64,000 nt of DNA from Chromohalobacter beijerinckii (lineage in GTDB: Bacteria; Pseudomonadota; Gammaproteobacteria; Pseudomonadales; Halomonadaceae): the NCBI RefSeq assembly GCF_023061185.1, contig NZ_JAKGAK010000013.1, positions 1 to 64,000 on the forward strand. The letters are read 5' to 3'. Position numbers and translations under genes: made by a program. The notes beneath the pieces are model-generated. The model was not told the DNA's origin and did not search any database. It saw only the letters and a list, made by a program, of their open reading frames with translations. This document shows, piece after piece, positions 42,745 to 51,252 of this stretch. How positions within the stretch are numbered: the stretch's first letter is position 1; every line of letters begins with the position of its first letter.

Positions 42745-42788
42745 CGACGAAAAAGGGCCGCCCCGGATGGGGCGGCCCTTTTTCGTCG
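42745..42788. terminator. Bidirectional terminator, perfect 20-bp stem
   Basis: Bases 42745-42764 and 42769-42788 are exact reverse complements around a GGAT loop, with A5 and T5 runs inside the outer arms. It separates the convergent permease and channel genes. Confidence 0.93.
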
Positions 42789-42802
42789 AGGTTGAGGAAA
42801 GG

Positions 42803-45196
42803 TCAGCTACTCTCATCCGGATCGGGATCATTGTCACGGTCCGGCTGAGAATGCCGCTGGGAGGTCGCTTCGGACGTCTTCGTTGCCTCAGGTGTAATGT
42901 CTCGGGCCTTGGGCTGACCGGCAGGGCTGCCGTCGATATTGAAGGCCTGCTGCATGAGGCGCAGGTTGGCGGGTGGTGCGTTGCCATCCTTTTCCTGCCC
43001 GAAGTAAAGCGTGGTGTGCGGGAACGGAATCTCGATGCCGGCAGCGTCGAAGTACATCTTGACCAAGCGGTTGTAGGCACGACCCACGGCCCACTGGTCG
43101 CCCGGCGTGGTCTTGATGATCACGCGGATGTTGACCGAGCTGTCGGCCAGTGCGGTGACGCCGGCCACGCTGAGCGGTTCAAGCAGCTTGTAGCCGTGCT
43201 CGCTTTCCTTGAGAGCGTCGAAGGCGGCTTGCAATTGCTCGATGGCATCGTCGATGCTCTCGCGGTAGGCGATACCGTATTCGCCGACGTGGTTACCGAA
43301 TTCGCGCATGTAGTTGGAGACGGTATCCACCGAGGAGAACGGCACGATGTGGTAGGTGCCCGAGAGATCGCGAATACCCACCGAGCGGATGCCGACGCGT
43401 TCGGCCGTCCCGGTGGTGCCGCCGACGGTGACGACATCGCCGGTGTTCATGGCGTTTTCCAACTGAATGAAGACCCCGGTGATAACGTCCTGTACCAGCT
43501 TCTGCGAGCCGAAACCGATGGCGAGGCCGAGAACCCCGGCACCGGCGATCAACGGGCCGATGTTGATGCCGATTTCCGCCAATATGATCATCGCCGTCAT
43601 GGTGATCAAGGCGATCGCCAGGGCGTTGCGGAACAGGGACAACAGTGTCTTGGCGCGGGCTGAAGGTTCACCGGCACCTGCATCCGCATTCAAGCGATGC
43701 TCGATCAGGCTAGCGAGGCCGATCCAGGCGGCGATGGCCACCAGCAGGATGATGATCACATTCAGCGTGGTGCCCACGACATGTATGCCGGCCTCGGAGG
43801 CATACCAGGCCGCGAGGTCGAAGACATGCCAAGCGCTGAGCACGAACATCGCCACGACGATCAAGATGATCGCGCGAATCACCTTGAGGGTGGTCGGCAC
43901 GTAGGCGTTGAGACGCGTTTCAAGCAAGGGGAGGCGACGCTGGAGATCCCCGGAGAGGCGAATGCGGCGGCCGATAAGCTGGGTGAGTACGCCCGAGACC
44001 AACATGCCGATGCCGATGATGATGACGGTCTTGAGCGTAGCCATCAGCACGAAGGGCAGCGCCGTCTGCGGATGCAGCACGGTGACGGCGAAGACCACCA
44101 AAGCATAGGCCAAGGCCAGCATGTGCCAGGTGCGGCCCAGCAGACGCAGCGCGAAACGCGTAGCGCTCATGTCGGCATTATCGGCGCGTTGCATCAGGGC
44201 GTCGCGCAGCGGCATGCGGTGTTTGAGGATCACCGTCGCGGCGTAGATCAGCGCGAGCAGCATGATCAGCGTGCCGAGCCCCTGGCCGAGCGCAGGTGAC
44301 AGGTTGTAATTGATGATGGGCACAGCGACCAGCATGCCATAACCGATGAAGCCGGCCAGGCGTGCGAGGAAGCGATTGCAGGATGAGGCCTGTGGCGAGG
44401 CGATAGGCATCAGGCGCAGGCCATCGTAATGCGATGAGAACAGCATGCGCAGCGCGGCCTTGAACAGCTCGATCATCAAGAAGGCGTTCAGGAATAGCGA
44501 GAAACGCGTTTCCATGCTGCCTGCCACACCGATGGCAAAGGTCGCCACCAGGTTGCCAACGACATAGGCCAGTATGACGACGACGACATCCACGATGGCG
44601 GCAAGTACGACGGCGATGACGGTGCGTAGCAAGGCGCTTTTTTCAGTGGGCTGCGACGACCATTGGCTGAGCCTGCGGAACAGTGGCGACGCGATACGTC
44701 GCAGCACGAACAACGCAACGAAGGCCCCGATGACCACCAGCGCGAGGTTGAGCGCGGCGATTAGGAATACGCCGGTATCGAAGCCTGGCCCGCTGGCGCT
44801 TGCATCGCTACTGCTGAACAAGCCGACTAGAGCCGTGCCTAGGCTCTTGAACTGACCGCCCAGATTGCCCGCGATATGACTGGTGGCATCGGCCAGGCGA
44901 CGAGGAAAAGAGACCTCCGCCGCCGTCTGGTTGCTGGGCGCGCCGTCGGCGATCTCTTCGGGAGAGGATGCGCCTTCGACATTCAGGGCGTTTTCTTGGG
45001 CTGCCTGGGCACGCAGTTGGTCGATGATCGTCTGGCGGGTCTGCTCGTTTTCGAGCATGTCGGCCAGGCTCGAATAGGCCGGAGTGTCGCCGTCCGTGGG
45101 TGTCGCGTCCTGTTGAGCCAGGGCCGGCGCCATCACGAAAAGCAGACACAGCAACAACCAACGGCTGAGCCACGTATCGAGGCGTAGAGTCGGCAC
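42803..45196 (-). CDS. Mechanosensitive channel of the MscS superfamily (YbiO-like)
   Basis: The 797-residue inner-membrane channel should open under membrane tension to release solutes after osmotic downshock. A signal peptide (LLLCLLFVMAPALAQ) and a periplasmic part (YSSLADMLENEQTRQTIIDQL) precede about eleven helices and the C-terminal MscS domain (GLAIGFGSQKLVQDVITGVF and MNTGDVV). The N-terminal part closely resembles E. coli YbiO (741 aa) as I recall it. The start is GTG at 45196, with AAGGAGG seven bases upstream; the ATG 31 codons earlier is unsupported. Confidence 0.9.
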   Translation of the reverse strand: MPTLRLDTWLSRWLLLCLLFVMAPALAQQDATPTDGDTPAYSSLADMLENEQTRQTIIDQLRAQAAQENALNVEGASSPEEIADGAPSNQTAAEVSFPRRLADATSHIAGNLGGQFKSLGTALVGLFSSSDASASGPGFDTGVFLIAALNLALVVIGAFVALFVLRRIASPLFRRLSQWSSQPTEKSALLRTVIAVVLAAIVDVVVVILAYVVGNLVATFAIGVAGSMETRFSLFLNAFLMIELFKAALRMLFSSHYDGLRLMPIASPQASSCNRFLARLAGFIGYGMLVAVPIINYNLSPALGQGLGTLIMLLALIYAATVILKHRMPLRDALMQRADNADMSATRFALRLLGRTWHMLALAYALVVFAVTVLHPQTALPFVLMATLKTVIIIGIGMLVSGVLTQLIGRRIRLSGDLQRRLPLLETRLNAYVPTTLKVIRAIILIVVAMFVLSAWHVFDLAAWYASEAGIHVVGTTLNVIIILLVAIAAWIGLASLIEHRLNADAGAGEPSARAKTLLSLFRNALAIALITMTAMIILAEIGINIGPLIAGAGVLGLAIGFGSQKLVQDVITGVFIQLENAMNTGDVVTVGGTTGTAERVGIRSVGIRDLSGTYHIVPFSSVDTVSNYMREFGNHVGEYGIAYRESIDDAIEQLQAAFDALKESEHGYKLLEPLSVAGVTALADSSVNIRVIIKTTPGDQWAVGRAYNRLVKMYFDAAGIEIPFPHTTLYFGQEKDGNAPPANLRLMQQAFNIDGSPAGQPKARDITPEATKTSEATSQRHSQPDRDNDPDPDESS

Positions 45197-45258
45197 GCGG
45201 TAACCTCCTTGTACGGAATGAACTGAGTGGCATGCAGCCACATCGTTTATGATGAATT

Positions 45259-45390
45259 TGCCTAGCAATACTAACACTAGGTGGCTCATTGCCGAGCGTC
45301 GAGCGATGGACGCAGCCGTTTCGGCGGCTAGGCGTCACGAAAGGAATATGAGCCACCGCTAGCATGATGATAACGGCTTCATGCTTTTTT
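45259..45390 (+). ncRNA. Candidate structured RNA ending in a terminator (sRNA or leader)
   Basis: A good -10 (TATGAT, 45248-45253; -35 weak) is followed by CCTAG/CTAGG (45261-45265 with 45277-45281), then GGTGGCTCAT (45280-45289), which can pair with ATGAGCCACC (45348-45357) and enclose a small inner hairpin (45314-45329). A terminator follows. No ORF of note is present. The two stems share 45280-45281, so they could compete. It may be a free sRNA or an attenuated leader of the betaine-binding gene 157 bp downstream. No known riboswitch class is recognised. Confidence 0.4.
45361..45390 (+). terminator. Plus-strand terminator with no upstream gene
   Basis: AGCATGA (45361-45367) and TCATGCT (45379-45385) form a 7-bp stem with an 11-nt loop, followed by T through 45390. 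The gene to the left (the mscS-like channel) is on the other strand, so this stop signal must act on an unannotated RNA. Confidence 0.6.
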
Positions 45391-45415
45391 GTACCATACT
45401 TGTACGAATCCGTAC
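45391..45415. repeat. Three helically phased GTAC repeats
   Basis: GTAC occurs at 45391-45394, 45402-45405 and 45412-45415, spaced 11 and 10 bp, so on one face of the helix, between the orphan terminator and the betaine-binding gene. This may be a regulator binding array. Confidence 0.35.
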
Positions 45416-45546
45416 TGCCTGACACTTTAGCAATACATGGTCAGCATCGGCTTGTTGACGTTGCCTCATGCAGGGAGGTGCCTCGATTTGCATCGAGTAT
45501 CTCTTCTCGGCATGCTTAAGTCACACTTCCAATAAAGGCATTTCCC

Positions 45547-46407
45547 ATGACTCAGTCATCGATGCGTCTCGCCGGTCTGGCCTTGATTGCCGGTGCTGGC
45601 TTGGCGGCCACTACTGCGCAGGCTCAAGATAAGGGCACCGTTAATCTATCCTACGTCGAGTGGTCTTCTACGGTCGCCTCCACCAACGTAATGCGGGCTG
45701 TACTCGAACAAGCCGGTTACGAGGTTAAGATGTCCTCGCTGTCCGCCGCCGCCATGTGGCAGTCCGTGGCTACTGGCGACACCGATGCTTTTCTGGCCGG
45801 ATGGCTTCCGACCACGCATGAGGATTACTACGCCAAACTTAAGGATCAACTGGTCGATACGGGCGTCAACCTGGACGGCACCAAGCTGGGTCTGGTGGTT
45901 CCGGCCTATAGCGAGGTCGATTCGATTGCGGACCTCAATGAGCATGCCGATGACTTCGACAACAAGCTCACCGGTATCGACCCGGGCGCCGGGATCATGC
46001 GCCTCACCGACAAGGTCGTTGAGGAATACGATCTTGACCTGAACCTGCAAAGCGGAAGCGGCGCCACGATGACCGCAGCACTGAAAAGCGCCATCGCTAA
46101 CGATGAAGATATCGCTGTGACCGGTTGGACGCCGCACTGGATGTTCGCGCGCTGGGATCTCAAGTACCTGGACGATCCCAAAAATGTCTATGGTGGCGCC
46201 GAGCAGATTCATACCATCGTTCGCCAGGGACTCAAGGAAGACATGCCCGAGGCCTATGCCATCCTGGATGCCTTCGAGTGGACCGCCGAAGACATGGGCG
46301 AAGTCATGCTGATGAATCAAGAGGAAGACTCCGACCCCTACGAAAATGCCAAACAGTGGGTCGAGGAACATCAGGACATGGTTCAAGAGTGGCTGCCAGA
46401 GTCGTAA
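45547..46407 (+). CDS. Glycine betaine/proline-type ABC transporter binding protein
   Basis: The 286-residue precursor has a signal peptide (about 1-26, TTAQAQ) and an OpuAC/ProX-like domain: VNLSYVEWSSTVASTNVMRAVLEQAGY at the start and VTGWTPHWMFARWDLKYLDDP near residue 195, whose Trp residues fit an aromatic box for quaternary amines. It should bind betaine or a relative in the periplasm. No ATPase or permease gene is adjacent, so it is an orphan binding protein. The in-frame ATG at 45562 is an alternative start. Confidence 0.9.
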   Translation: MTQSSMRLAGLALIAGAGLAATTAQAQDKGTVNLSYVEWSSTVASTNVMRAVLEQAGYEVKMSSLSAAAMWQSVATGDTDAFLAGWLPTTHEDYYAKLKDQLVDTGVNLDGTKLGLVVPAYSEVDSIADLNEHADDFDNKLTGIDPGAGIMRLTDKVVEEYDLDLNLQSGSGATMTAALKSAIANDEDIAVTGWTPHWMFARWDLKYLDDPKNVYGGAEQIHTIVRQGLKEDMPEAYAILDAFEWTAEDMGEVMLMNQEEDSDPYENAKQWVEEHQDMVQEWLPES

Positions 46408-46448
46408 GTCACTCCGGCTAAGCTCAGGGGCACTCGGCCCCGTTAACG

Positions 46449-46480
46449 AAAAAAGCCAACCCCGTGGGGTTGGCTTTTTC
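46449..46480. terminator. Bidirectional terminator shared with tmRNA
   Basis: GCCAACCCC-GT-GGGGTTGGC (46455-46474) is flanked by A6 on the left and T5 on the right. It ends the betaine-binding gene on the plus strand and the tmRNA gene on the minus strand. Confidence 0.9.
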
Positions 46481-46486
46481 GGTGTT

Positions 46487-46865
46487 TGGTGGAGGCGGGG
46501 GGAATTGAACCCCCGTCCGCCGGCACTCACCCATCGGCTCTACATGCTTAGGTCCGTCTTTTAATTTAGCGCCTCTGGCTCCGACGGGCAGGATCCAGCG
46601 ACGCGATTCCTCTAAGTTTTAGCGGCTGACGCGAGGACAAAGCCAGCCGCGATCCCATCAATCTGAGCTCGTATCCCATCGGTGATGAATGGGCACATCA
46701 CCTCCGGGCCGGACTAGAAGCTAGCAGTTGTTACGCTGCCAGCGCGCCCTGAGCGTAGTTGTCGTCGTTTGCGACTATTGGTCGTAACGTTTGATTTACG
46801 AGATACGTTACGCTCTCGGCATGCACCTCAGGGATTGTCACCGGCGTCGAAGCCATGTCGCCCCC
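46487..46865 (-). ncRNA. ssrA: Transfer-messenger RNA (tmRNA)
   Basis: The 379-nt RNA frees stalled ribosomes and tags the unfinished protein, together with SmpB. The 5' end GGGGGCGACATGGCTTCGAC pairs with the 3' end, which reads ...CCGCCTCCACCA and carries a T-loop (GGGGGTTCAATTCCCCC). The tag frame at 46772-46731 encodes ANDDNYAQGALAA, preceded by the usual resume context (ATAGTC). It lies downstream of smpB on the same strand. Confidence 0.97.
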
Positions 46866-46976
46866 GTAAGCGTTTCTACAGTCTAACAGGTTGGGACGCC
46901 CCGAGGCTAGTTCAACCCCGTCGCCACGGCTTTTCGTGGACAGAGGCGTCTTTTTCTCGGTGCGCCCTTGTCGCGT

Positions 46977-47450
46977 TCAGTGGGCGCGCATGATACGGGC
47001 CTTTTCGCGATTCCAGTCGCGGGCCTTTTCGGTGGCGCGCTTGTCGTGCATCTTCTTGCCGCGTACTAGCGCGAGCTCGCATTTGACGAGATTCTTCTTC
47101 CAGTACAATTTCAGCGGCACGCATGTATGCCCCTTGTCCTGGGTACGCGAGAAGATCCTGGCGATCTCCTTGCGGTGCAGTAGCAGCTTGCGCGTACGCG
47201 ACGGATCCGCCACGACATGCGTGCTCGCGGTGTCGAGCGGCGTGATATGACTGCCTAGCAGCCACGCTTCGCCATTCTTGATCAGGATGTAAGTATCGGT
47301 GAGCTGCGCCTTGCCGGCGCGCATGCTCTTGATTTCCCATCCGGCCAGCGACAGGCCAGCCTCGAAGGTCTCGTCGATATGGTATTCGAAGCGAGCCTTC
47401 TTGTTTTGCGCGATGGTACTTGAGCCGATATTGCCCTTTTTCTTGGCCAT
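46977..47450 (-). CDS. smpB: SsrA-binding protein SmpB
   Basis: The 157-residue protein binds tmRNA and brings it to stalled ribosomes. Typical sequence: [34 protein letters not shown] and the basic tail [24 protein letters not shown] that sits in the empty mRNA channel. The tmRNA gene lies 111 bp downstream, the common arrangement in gammaproteobacteria. Confidence 0.97.
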   Translation of the reverse strand: MAKKKGNIGSSTIAQNKKARFEYHIDETFEAGLSLAGWEIKSMRAGKAQLTDTYILIKNGEAWLLGSHITPLDTASTHVVADPSRTRKLLLHRKEIARIFSRTQDKGHTCVPLKLYWKKNLVKCELALVRGKKMHDKRATEKARDWNREKARIMRAH

Positions 47451-47580
47451 GGAACCTCTACATTACGATGCGCCGAATCCGCTAGCCCCATGACATGGGG
47501 GAAGGCGTGATATCATTCAAGGCCTTGATGTTAACCTTCCATCATACGCGCAAGGCGCAACAAAGTCAGCGGAGTGGTGA

Positions 47581-48021
47581 ATGCCTACGGTCAATCGGTC
47601 TGCCTTGGTGAGACATTCATGCGAGGCGATGTTCGGTCTGGTCAACGATTTCGAGAGTTACCCTGAGTTCTTGCCGGGGTGTCGTCGTGCACGGGTCATT
47701 GAGCACGAAGAGGGGCGCTATCTGATAGGTGAGATGACTCTGGGTAAAGGGAGCGTGGAGCAGACGTTGGCCACGCGTAATGACCTTTATCCCTATGAGC
47801 GCATCGAGCTGTCGTTGGCCGAGGGGCCTTTCAAGCGTCTCAACGGTCGCTGGCTGTTCACGCCGATGGGCGAGTCGGCCTGTCGGGTGAGCCTGGAAAT
47901 GGAGTTCGAATTTTCCAACCGCCTGTTGGGAATGGCGTTTGGCAAGCTGTTTCAGCAAGTGGCTGGCCAATTGGTCGACGCGTTTACGCGTCGCGCGGAT
48001 GCGCTTTATGGCCGCCAGTGA
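47581..48021 (+). CDS. ratA: RatA-type START/COQ10-domain protein
   Basis: The 146-residue protein has the START-like fold of the RatA/CoQ10-binding family (FGLVNDFESYPEFLPGCRRARV near the start, ending LVDAFTRRADALYG). In E. coli RatA was reported to block 70S assembly; relatives are linked to ubiquinone binding. It overlaps rnfH by 14 bp and is divergent from smpB, the conserved arrangement. Confidence 0.9.
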   Translation: MPTVNRSALVRHSCEAMFGLVNDFESYPEFLPGCRRARVIEHEEGRYLIGEMTLGKGSVEQTLATRNDLYPYERIELSLAEGPFKRLNGRWLFTPMGESACRVSLEMEFEFSNRLLGMAFGKLFQQVAGQLVDAFTRRADALYGRQ

Positions 48022-48325
48022 CATCGAACAAACGCATATCAACGTTGAGGTCGCCTTTGCGGAGCCTCATCGTCAGCATGTCATCGCGCTCACGGTGCCT
48101 TCTGGGACGTCGGCGCGCGAAGCGGTCTCGATGGCTGATTTGTCTACCCTGTTTCCCGAGCGTGGGACCGACTTCTTCAGTCACGCACCACTAGGCATCT
48201 ATGGGCAGGCATTGCGCGAGCCGGCCCGACATACGCTAGTGGAAGGAGATCGCGTCGAAGTCTACCGCCCATTGGAAGTCGACCCCAAGCAAGCGCGCTT
48301 GGCGCGGGCTCGGGGCGGCGACTAA
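48008..48325 (+). CDS. rnfH: RnfH family ubiquitin-like protein
   Basis: The 105-residue small protein has a beta-grasp fold (INVEVAFAEPHRQHVIALTVPSGTSAREAV and the conserved VEGDRVEVYRPLEVDPKQARRxRA-like end). The gene was once paired with ratA as a possible toxin-antitoxin unit, but no toxin role is firm. The ATG at 48008 lies within ratA; 47999 is an alternative start. Confidence 0.88.
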   Translation: MAASDIEQTHINVEVAFAEPHRQHVIALTVPSGTSAREAVSMADLSTLFPERGTDFFSHAPLGIYGQALREPARHTLVEGDRVEVYRPLEVDPKQARLARARGGD

Positions 48326-48331
48326 GCACGC

Positions 48332-48763
48332 TTACTCTTCTGGAGCGTAACTGGGGCCCGCTGCGGGAGCGCTATCGCCTGGTCCGGAGCCTTCCACGGC
48401 CGGTCCGGGGCCGCTCTGAGTCGAGAGTTCGACATCGTCCTCAATGTCGCCCTCACGCTCGATGTCGGCCAGCTTGTCGTTCTGGAAGGTCAGCGTCACG
48501 CGCTTCTCTTCCACATCGTCATAGGCTTCGTCGAGATAGAAGACGTAGTCCCAGCGATTTTCGTCGAACGGGCCTTGCAGCAAGGGGCTGCCCATTACAT
48601 AGCGCACCTGCTCCTTGGTCATGCCAGTCTCGAGTTGCGAGACCATGTCCTGGGTGATGAGATTGCCCTGCGCCAAGTCGCGTTTGTAAACGCCGACGTA
48701 GCTGCACCCGCTGACGAGCGTCAGGGCGACGGAAAAGGTGACTGTTTTAATCAAGTTTTGCAT
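48332..48763 (-). CDS. bamE: Outer membrane protein assembly lipoprotein BamE
   Basis: The 143-residue lipoprotein (lipobox LVSGC, Cys20) belongs to the BAM complex that inserts outer-membrane beta-barrel proteins. The conserved part is YKRDLAQGNLITQDMVSQLETGMTKEQVRYVMGSPLL and WDYVFYL. A C-terminal extension of about 35 residues rich in Pro, Gly, Ser and acidic residues makes it longer than E. coli BamE (113 aa). Divergent from fur. Confidence 0.95.
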   Translation of the reverse strand: MQNLIKTVTFSVALTLVSGCSYVGVYKRDLAQGNLITQDMVSQLETGMTKEQVRYVMGSPLLQGPFDENRWDYVFYLDEAYDDVEEKRVTLTFQNDKLADIEREGDIEDDVELSTQSGPGPAVEGSGPGDSAPAAGPSYAPEE

Positions 48764-48794
48764 TTGCGCCTATCATTCACTATCGTTGCCTGGA

Positions 48795-48822
48795 TTGATC
48801 ATACCTGACCTACCACGATACT
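48795..48822 (+). promoter_or_regulatory. Possible fur promoter
   Basis: TTGATC and GATACT are spaced 16 bp apart and lie 20 bp before the fur start. Each matches four of six consensus positions. A GATAGTGAATGATAG stretch just upstream (minus strand) is at best a partial Fur-like site. Confidence 0.3.
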
Positions 48823-48841
48823 GCGAAGAGCAACCGCAACC

Positions 48842-49294
48842 ATGGCCGATCAGAACCATGAACTGCGCAAGGCGGGGCTAAAAGTCACCTTGCCGCGTGT
48901 CAAGATCCTGCAAATTCTCGAAAGTACGCAGGACCAACACCATCTGAGCGCCGAAGATGTCTACAAAGCTCTGCTCGACGCAGGTGACGATGTCGGTCTG
49001 GCGACTGTGTATCGTGTCTTGACCCAGTTCGAGACGGCGGGGCTGGTGATTCGTCACAATTTCGATGGCGGGCATGCCGTGTTCGAATTGTCGCAGGAAG
49101 AGCACCATGATCATATGGTGTGCCTGGAAAGCGGCGAGATCATCGAGTTCTTCGACGACACCATCGAGCGGCGTCAACGCGAGATCGCCGAGGAGCACGG
49201 CTTCGAGCTCGTCGATCATGCCCTGGTGTTGTACGTACGCCCCAAGGGTTCTAGCGTGACGCGTCAAGAAGGCTCGGGGCCTGGCAAGAAGTAG
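48842..49294 (+). CDS. fur: Ferric uptake regulator Fur
   Basis: The 150-residue iron-sensing repressor has an N-terminal winged helix (LPRVKILQILE, GLATVYRVLTQFETAGLV) and a metal-binding dimer domain with HHDHMVC at 88-94. It has only one cysteine (Cys94); the second Cys of the structural CxxC seen in E. coli is Ser97, as in Pseudomonas Fur, so it cannot form the E. coli Cys-zinc site. Fur-like sites in the same window (196-214, 36523-36541) are possible targets. Confidence 0.97.
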   Translation: MADQNHELRKAGLKVTLPRVKILQILESTQDQHHLSAEDVYKALLDAGDDVGLATVYRVLTQFETAGLVIRHNFDGGHAVFELSQEEHHDHMVCLESGEIIEFFDDTIERRQREIAEEHGFELVDHALVLYVRPKGSSVTRQEGSGPGKK

Positions 49295-49316
49295 TCTGAG
49301 CAGTTAGCGTACACCG

Positions 49317-49351
49317 ACGACGAAACCGGCCCTCATGGCCGGTTTCGTCGT
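49317..49351. terminator. Hairpin between convergent fur and recN
   Basis: A 15-bp perfect stem (49317-49331 with 49337-49351) closes CTCAT. T runs are short, so termination may be partial in both directions. Confidence 0.65.
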
Positions 49352-49393
49352 TTCGTACCTCACCGTTGAAGGTGGCTATAGCGCCAGGTTAGC

Positions 49394-51067
49394 TCAATGC
49401 TGGGCGTGCTGGCTGGCGTCGAGCATTTCGCGAGCGTGTGCCAGTGTACGGTCGGATAGTTTGACGCCGCCTAGCATGCGCGCCAGTTCTCGTACGCGCC
49501 CGGCATCGTCGAGCAGCGCCATGTGCGTCAGGGTCGTATCGTGTTCGGCACGCTTTTCGATATGCAGATGATGATGCGCCTGAGCTGCGACTTGCGGCAG
49601 ATGCGTCACGGTCAAGATCTGCCCTTGGGCACCGAGGCGCCTCAGTAGTTGGCCGACGATTTCCGCGATGGCGCCGGAAACGCCGACATCGACTTCGTCG
49701 AAGACCATGCTGGGGACGCTGCTATGCTGTGCGGCAACGACCTGGATCGCCAGGCTGATGCGCGACAGTTCGCCGCCCGAGGCAACTTTGCTCAGTGGGC
49801 GTGACGGCTGACCGGGATTGGCGCTGATCATGAAGCGAACCTGATCGAGCCCTTCAGCCTGGGGCGTCTCGCGCGGTGTAATGGCAACCTCGAAGGTCGC
49901 TTTGCCCAAGCCCAGGAAGGCCAATTGCGCCTGAACGGCTTCGCCGAAGTCGCGCGCTGCCTCAAGACGTGCCTCGCCGATCGCTCGTGCCTGCTGCCTG
50001 TAGGTGTCGCGAGCCTGTTCTACTTCCTCGGCGAGTGCTTCCAAGTCATGTTCACCACCTTCGAGACTCGCCAGTTCGTCGCTCAGGCGCTGATGCAGGT
50101 CGCGAAGTTCTTCAGGCATGACGTGATGCTTACGTGCGATGCGATGCACTTCGCCGAGACGGGCCTCGACCTCCATCAGTCGTTGAGGATCGAGCTCGGT
50201 GGTGTCGACGAAGCGATGTAGTTCGCGTGCCGCTTCCTCGATCTGGATCTGAGCCTCGCTCAGCATGGCCAGGGCGTCTGCCAGTTGGCGTTGGGTCTGT
50301 TCAGGGGCGTTTCCCAAGCGAGCGTTGGCGTGATGCAGCAATGAAAGTGCGCCGTGTTCGTCCTGATCGCAACAGTCGGCGGCGAACTGGGCATCCCCCA
50401 AGACCTCCTCGAGGTTGGCCAGTTGGGTCTGCTCGTCCTCTAGCGTCTCGAGTTCGCCTTCGGCGAGTGCCAGTTGATCCAGCTCCTCGACCTGGTAACG
50501 CAGTAGCTGACGCCGTGCCTGAACTTCATCGCCACTTTCTTGCAAATCGCGCAATCGCCGTCGGCGTGCGCGCCAGTGATGAAAGTGCTCGCCGAGAGTC
50601 GCCACGGCCTCGGTCTGGCCGGCATAGGTGTCGAGCAGACGCAGGTGCGTTTCTTCGCGCAAGAGCGCTTGATGGGCGTGTTGGCTGTGGACCTCGATGA
50701 GGTGCTCGCCAAGTGCTCTCAGATCGCTCACCGTGACTGGCTGACCGTTGATCCAGGCCTTGGAACGCCCCGAGGCGGTGACGACGCGCCGCAGCAAGCA
50801 CTCGTCTTGCGGTAGTTCCCGCTCGGTGAGCCAGGCACGGGCGTCGGCGAGCTGGGTGATATCGAAGCGCGCACTGATATCCGCACGTTCGCAGCCGTGG
50901 CGTACGCTGCCCACGTCGGCGCGCTCTCCCAGGCATAACCCCAAAGCGCCAAGCATGATCGATTTGCCGGCGCCGGTCTCACCGGTGACGGCCGTCATAC
51001 CGTCGTGCAGGTCCAGATCGAGGCGTTCGACGATGGCGTAGTCGCGAATGGCTAGCTGTATCAGCAT
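49394..51067 (-). CDS. recN: DNA repair protein RecN
   Basis: The 557-residue SMC-like ATPase acts in double-strand break repair. Walker A is GETGAGKS (29-36), a long coiled-coil fills the middle, and the C-terminal half has LSKVASGGELSRISLAIQV (signature) and MVFDEVDVGVSG (Walker B). GGAGG lies seven bases before the start, and a LexA box sits 35 bp upstream, so it is part of the SOS response. Confidence 0.97.
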   Translation of the reverse strand: MLIQLAIRDYAIVERLDLDLHDGMTAVTGETGAGKSIMLGALGLCLGERADVGSVRHGCERADISARFDITQLADARAWLTERELPQDECLLRRVVTASGRSKAWINGQPVTVSDLRALGEHLIEVHSQHAHQALLREETHLRLLDTYAGQTEAVATLGEHFHHWRARRRRLRDLQESGDEVQARRQLLRYQVEELDQLALAEGELETLEDEQTQLANLEEVLGDAQFAADCCDQDEHGALSLLHHANARLGNAPEQTQRQLADALAMLSEAQIQIEEAARELHRFVDTTELDPQRLMEVEARLGEVHRIARKHHVMPEELRDLHQRLSDELASLEGGEHDLEALAEEVEQARDTYRQQARAIGEARLEAARDFGEAVQAQLAFLGLGKATFEVAITPRETPQAEGLDQVRFMISANPGQPSRPLSKVASGGELSRISLAIQVVAAQHSSVPSMVFDEVDVGVSGAIAEIVGQLLRRLGAQGQILTVTHLPQVAAQAHHHLHIEKRAEHDTTLTHMALLDDAGRVRELARMLGGVKLSDRTLAHAREMLDASQHAQH

Positions 51068-51101
51068 GAAAACCTCCGGGCGTCGGAAACGAAGCTGATC
51101 T

Positions 51102-51117
51102 CTGTGTGTTTATACAG
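51102..51117 (-). promoter_or_regulatory. LexA box before recN
   Basis: CTGT-N8-ACAG is exact (spacer GTGTTTAT), matching the gammaproteobacterial SOS box, and lies 35 bp upstream of the recN start codon. recN is a classic LexA target. Confidence 0.75.
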
Positions 51118-51166
51118 TAGTTGGGTGAGGGCTTCAATTGCCAGTCGTCTCAAGCGATATGGGTGG

Positions 51167-51195
51167 CTTGAGATCGTTCATCGCATCCCCATATA
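51167..51195 (+). promoter_or_regulatory. Sigma32 heat-shock promoter before grpE
   Basis: CTTGAG (51167-51172) and CCCCATATA (51187-51195) with a 14-bp spacer match the sigma32 consensus CTTGAA/CCCCATNTA closely. Transcription would begin near 51203, about 50 bp before grpE. Confidence 0.8.
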
Positions 51196-51252
51196 GGAGG
51201 CAATCGCTTATTAGATGCGGCTTCGGGCCGCGCCAGCTGTCAGGAGAAACTC

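Noticed and set aside
47581-48325. ratA-rnfH as a toxin-antitoxin system
   Set aside because: Both are widely conserved core genes; the pair is kept for other roles and toxin activity is not evident from sequence.
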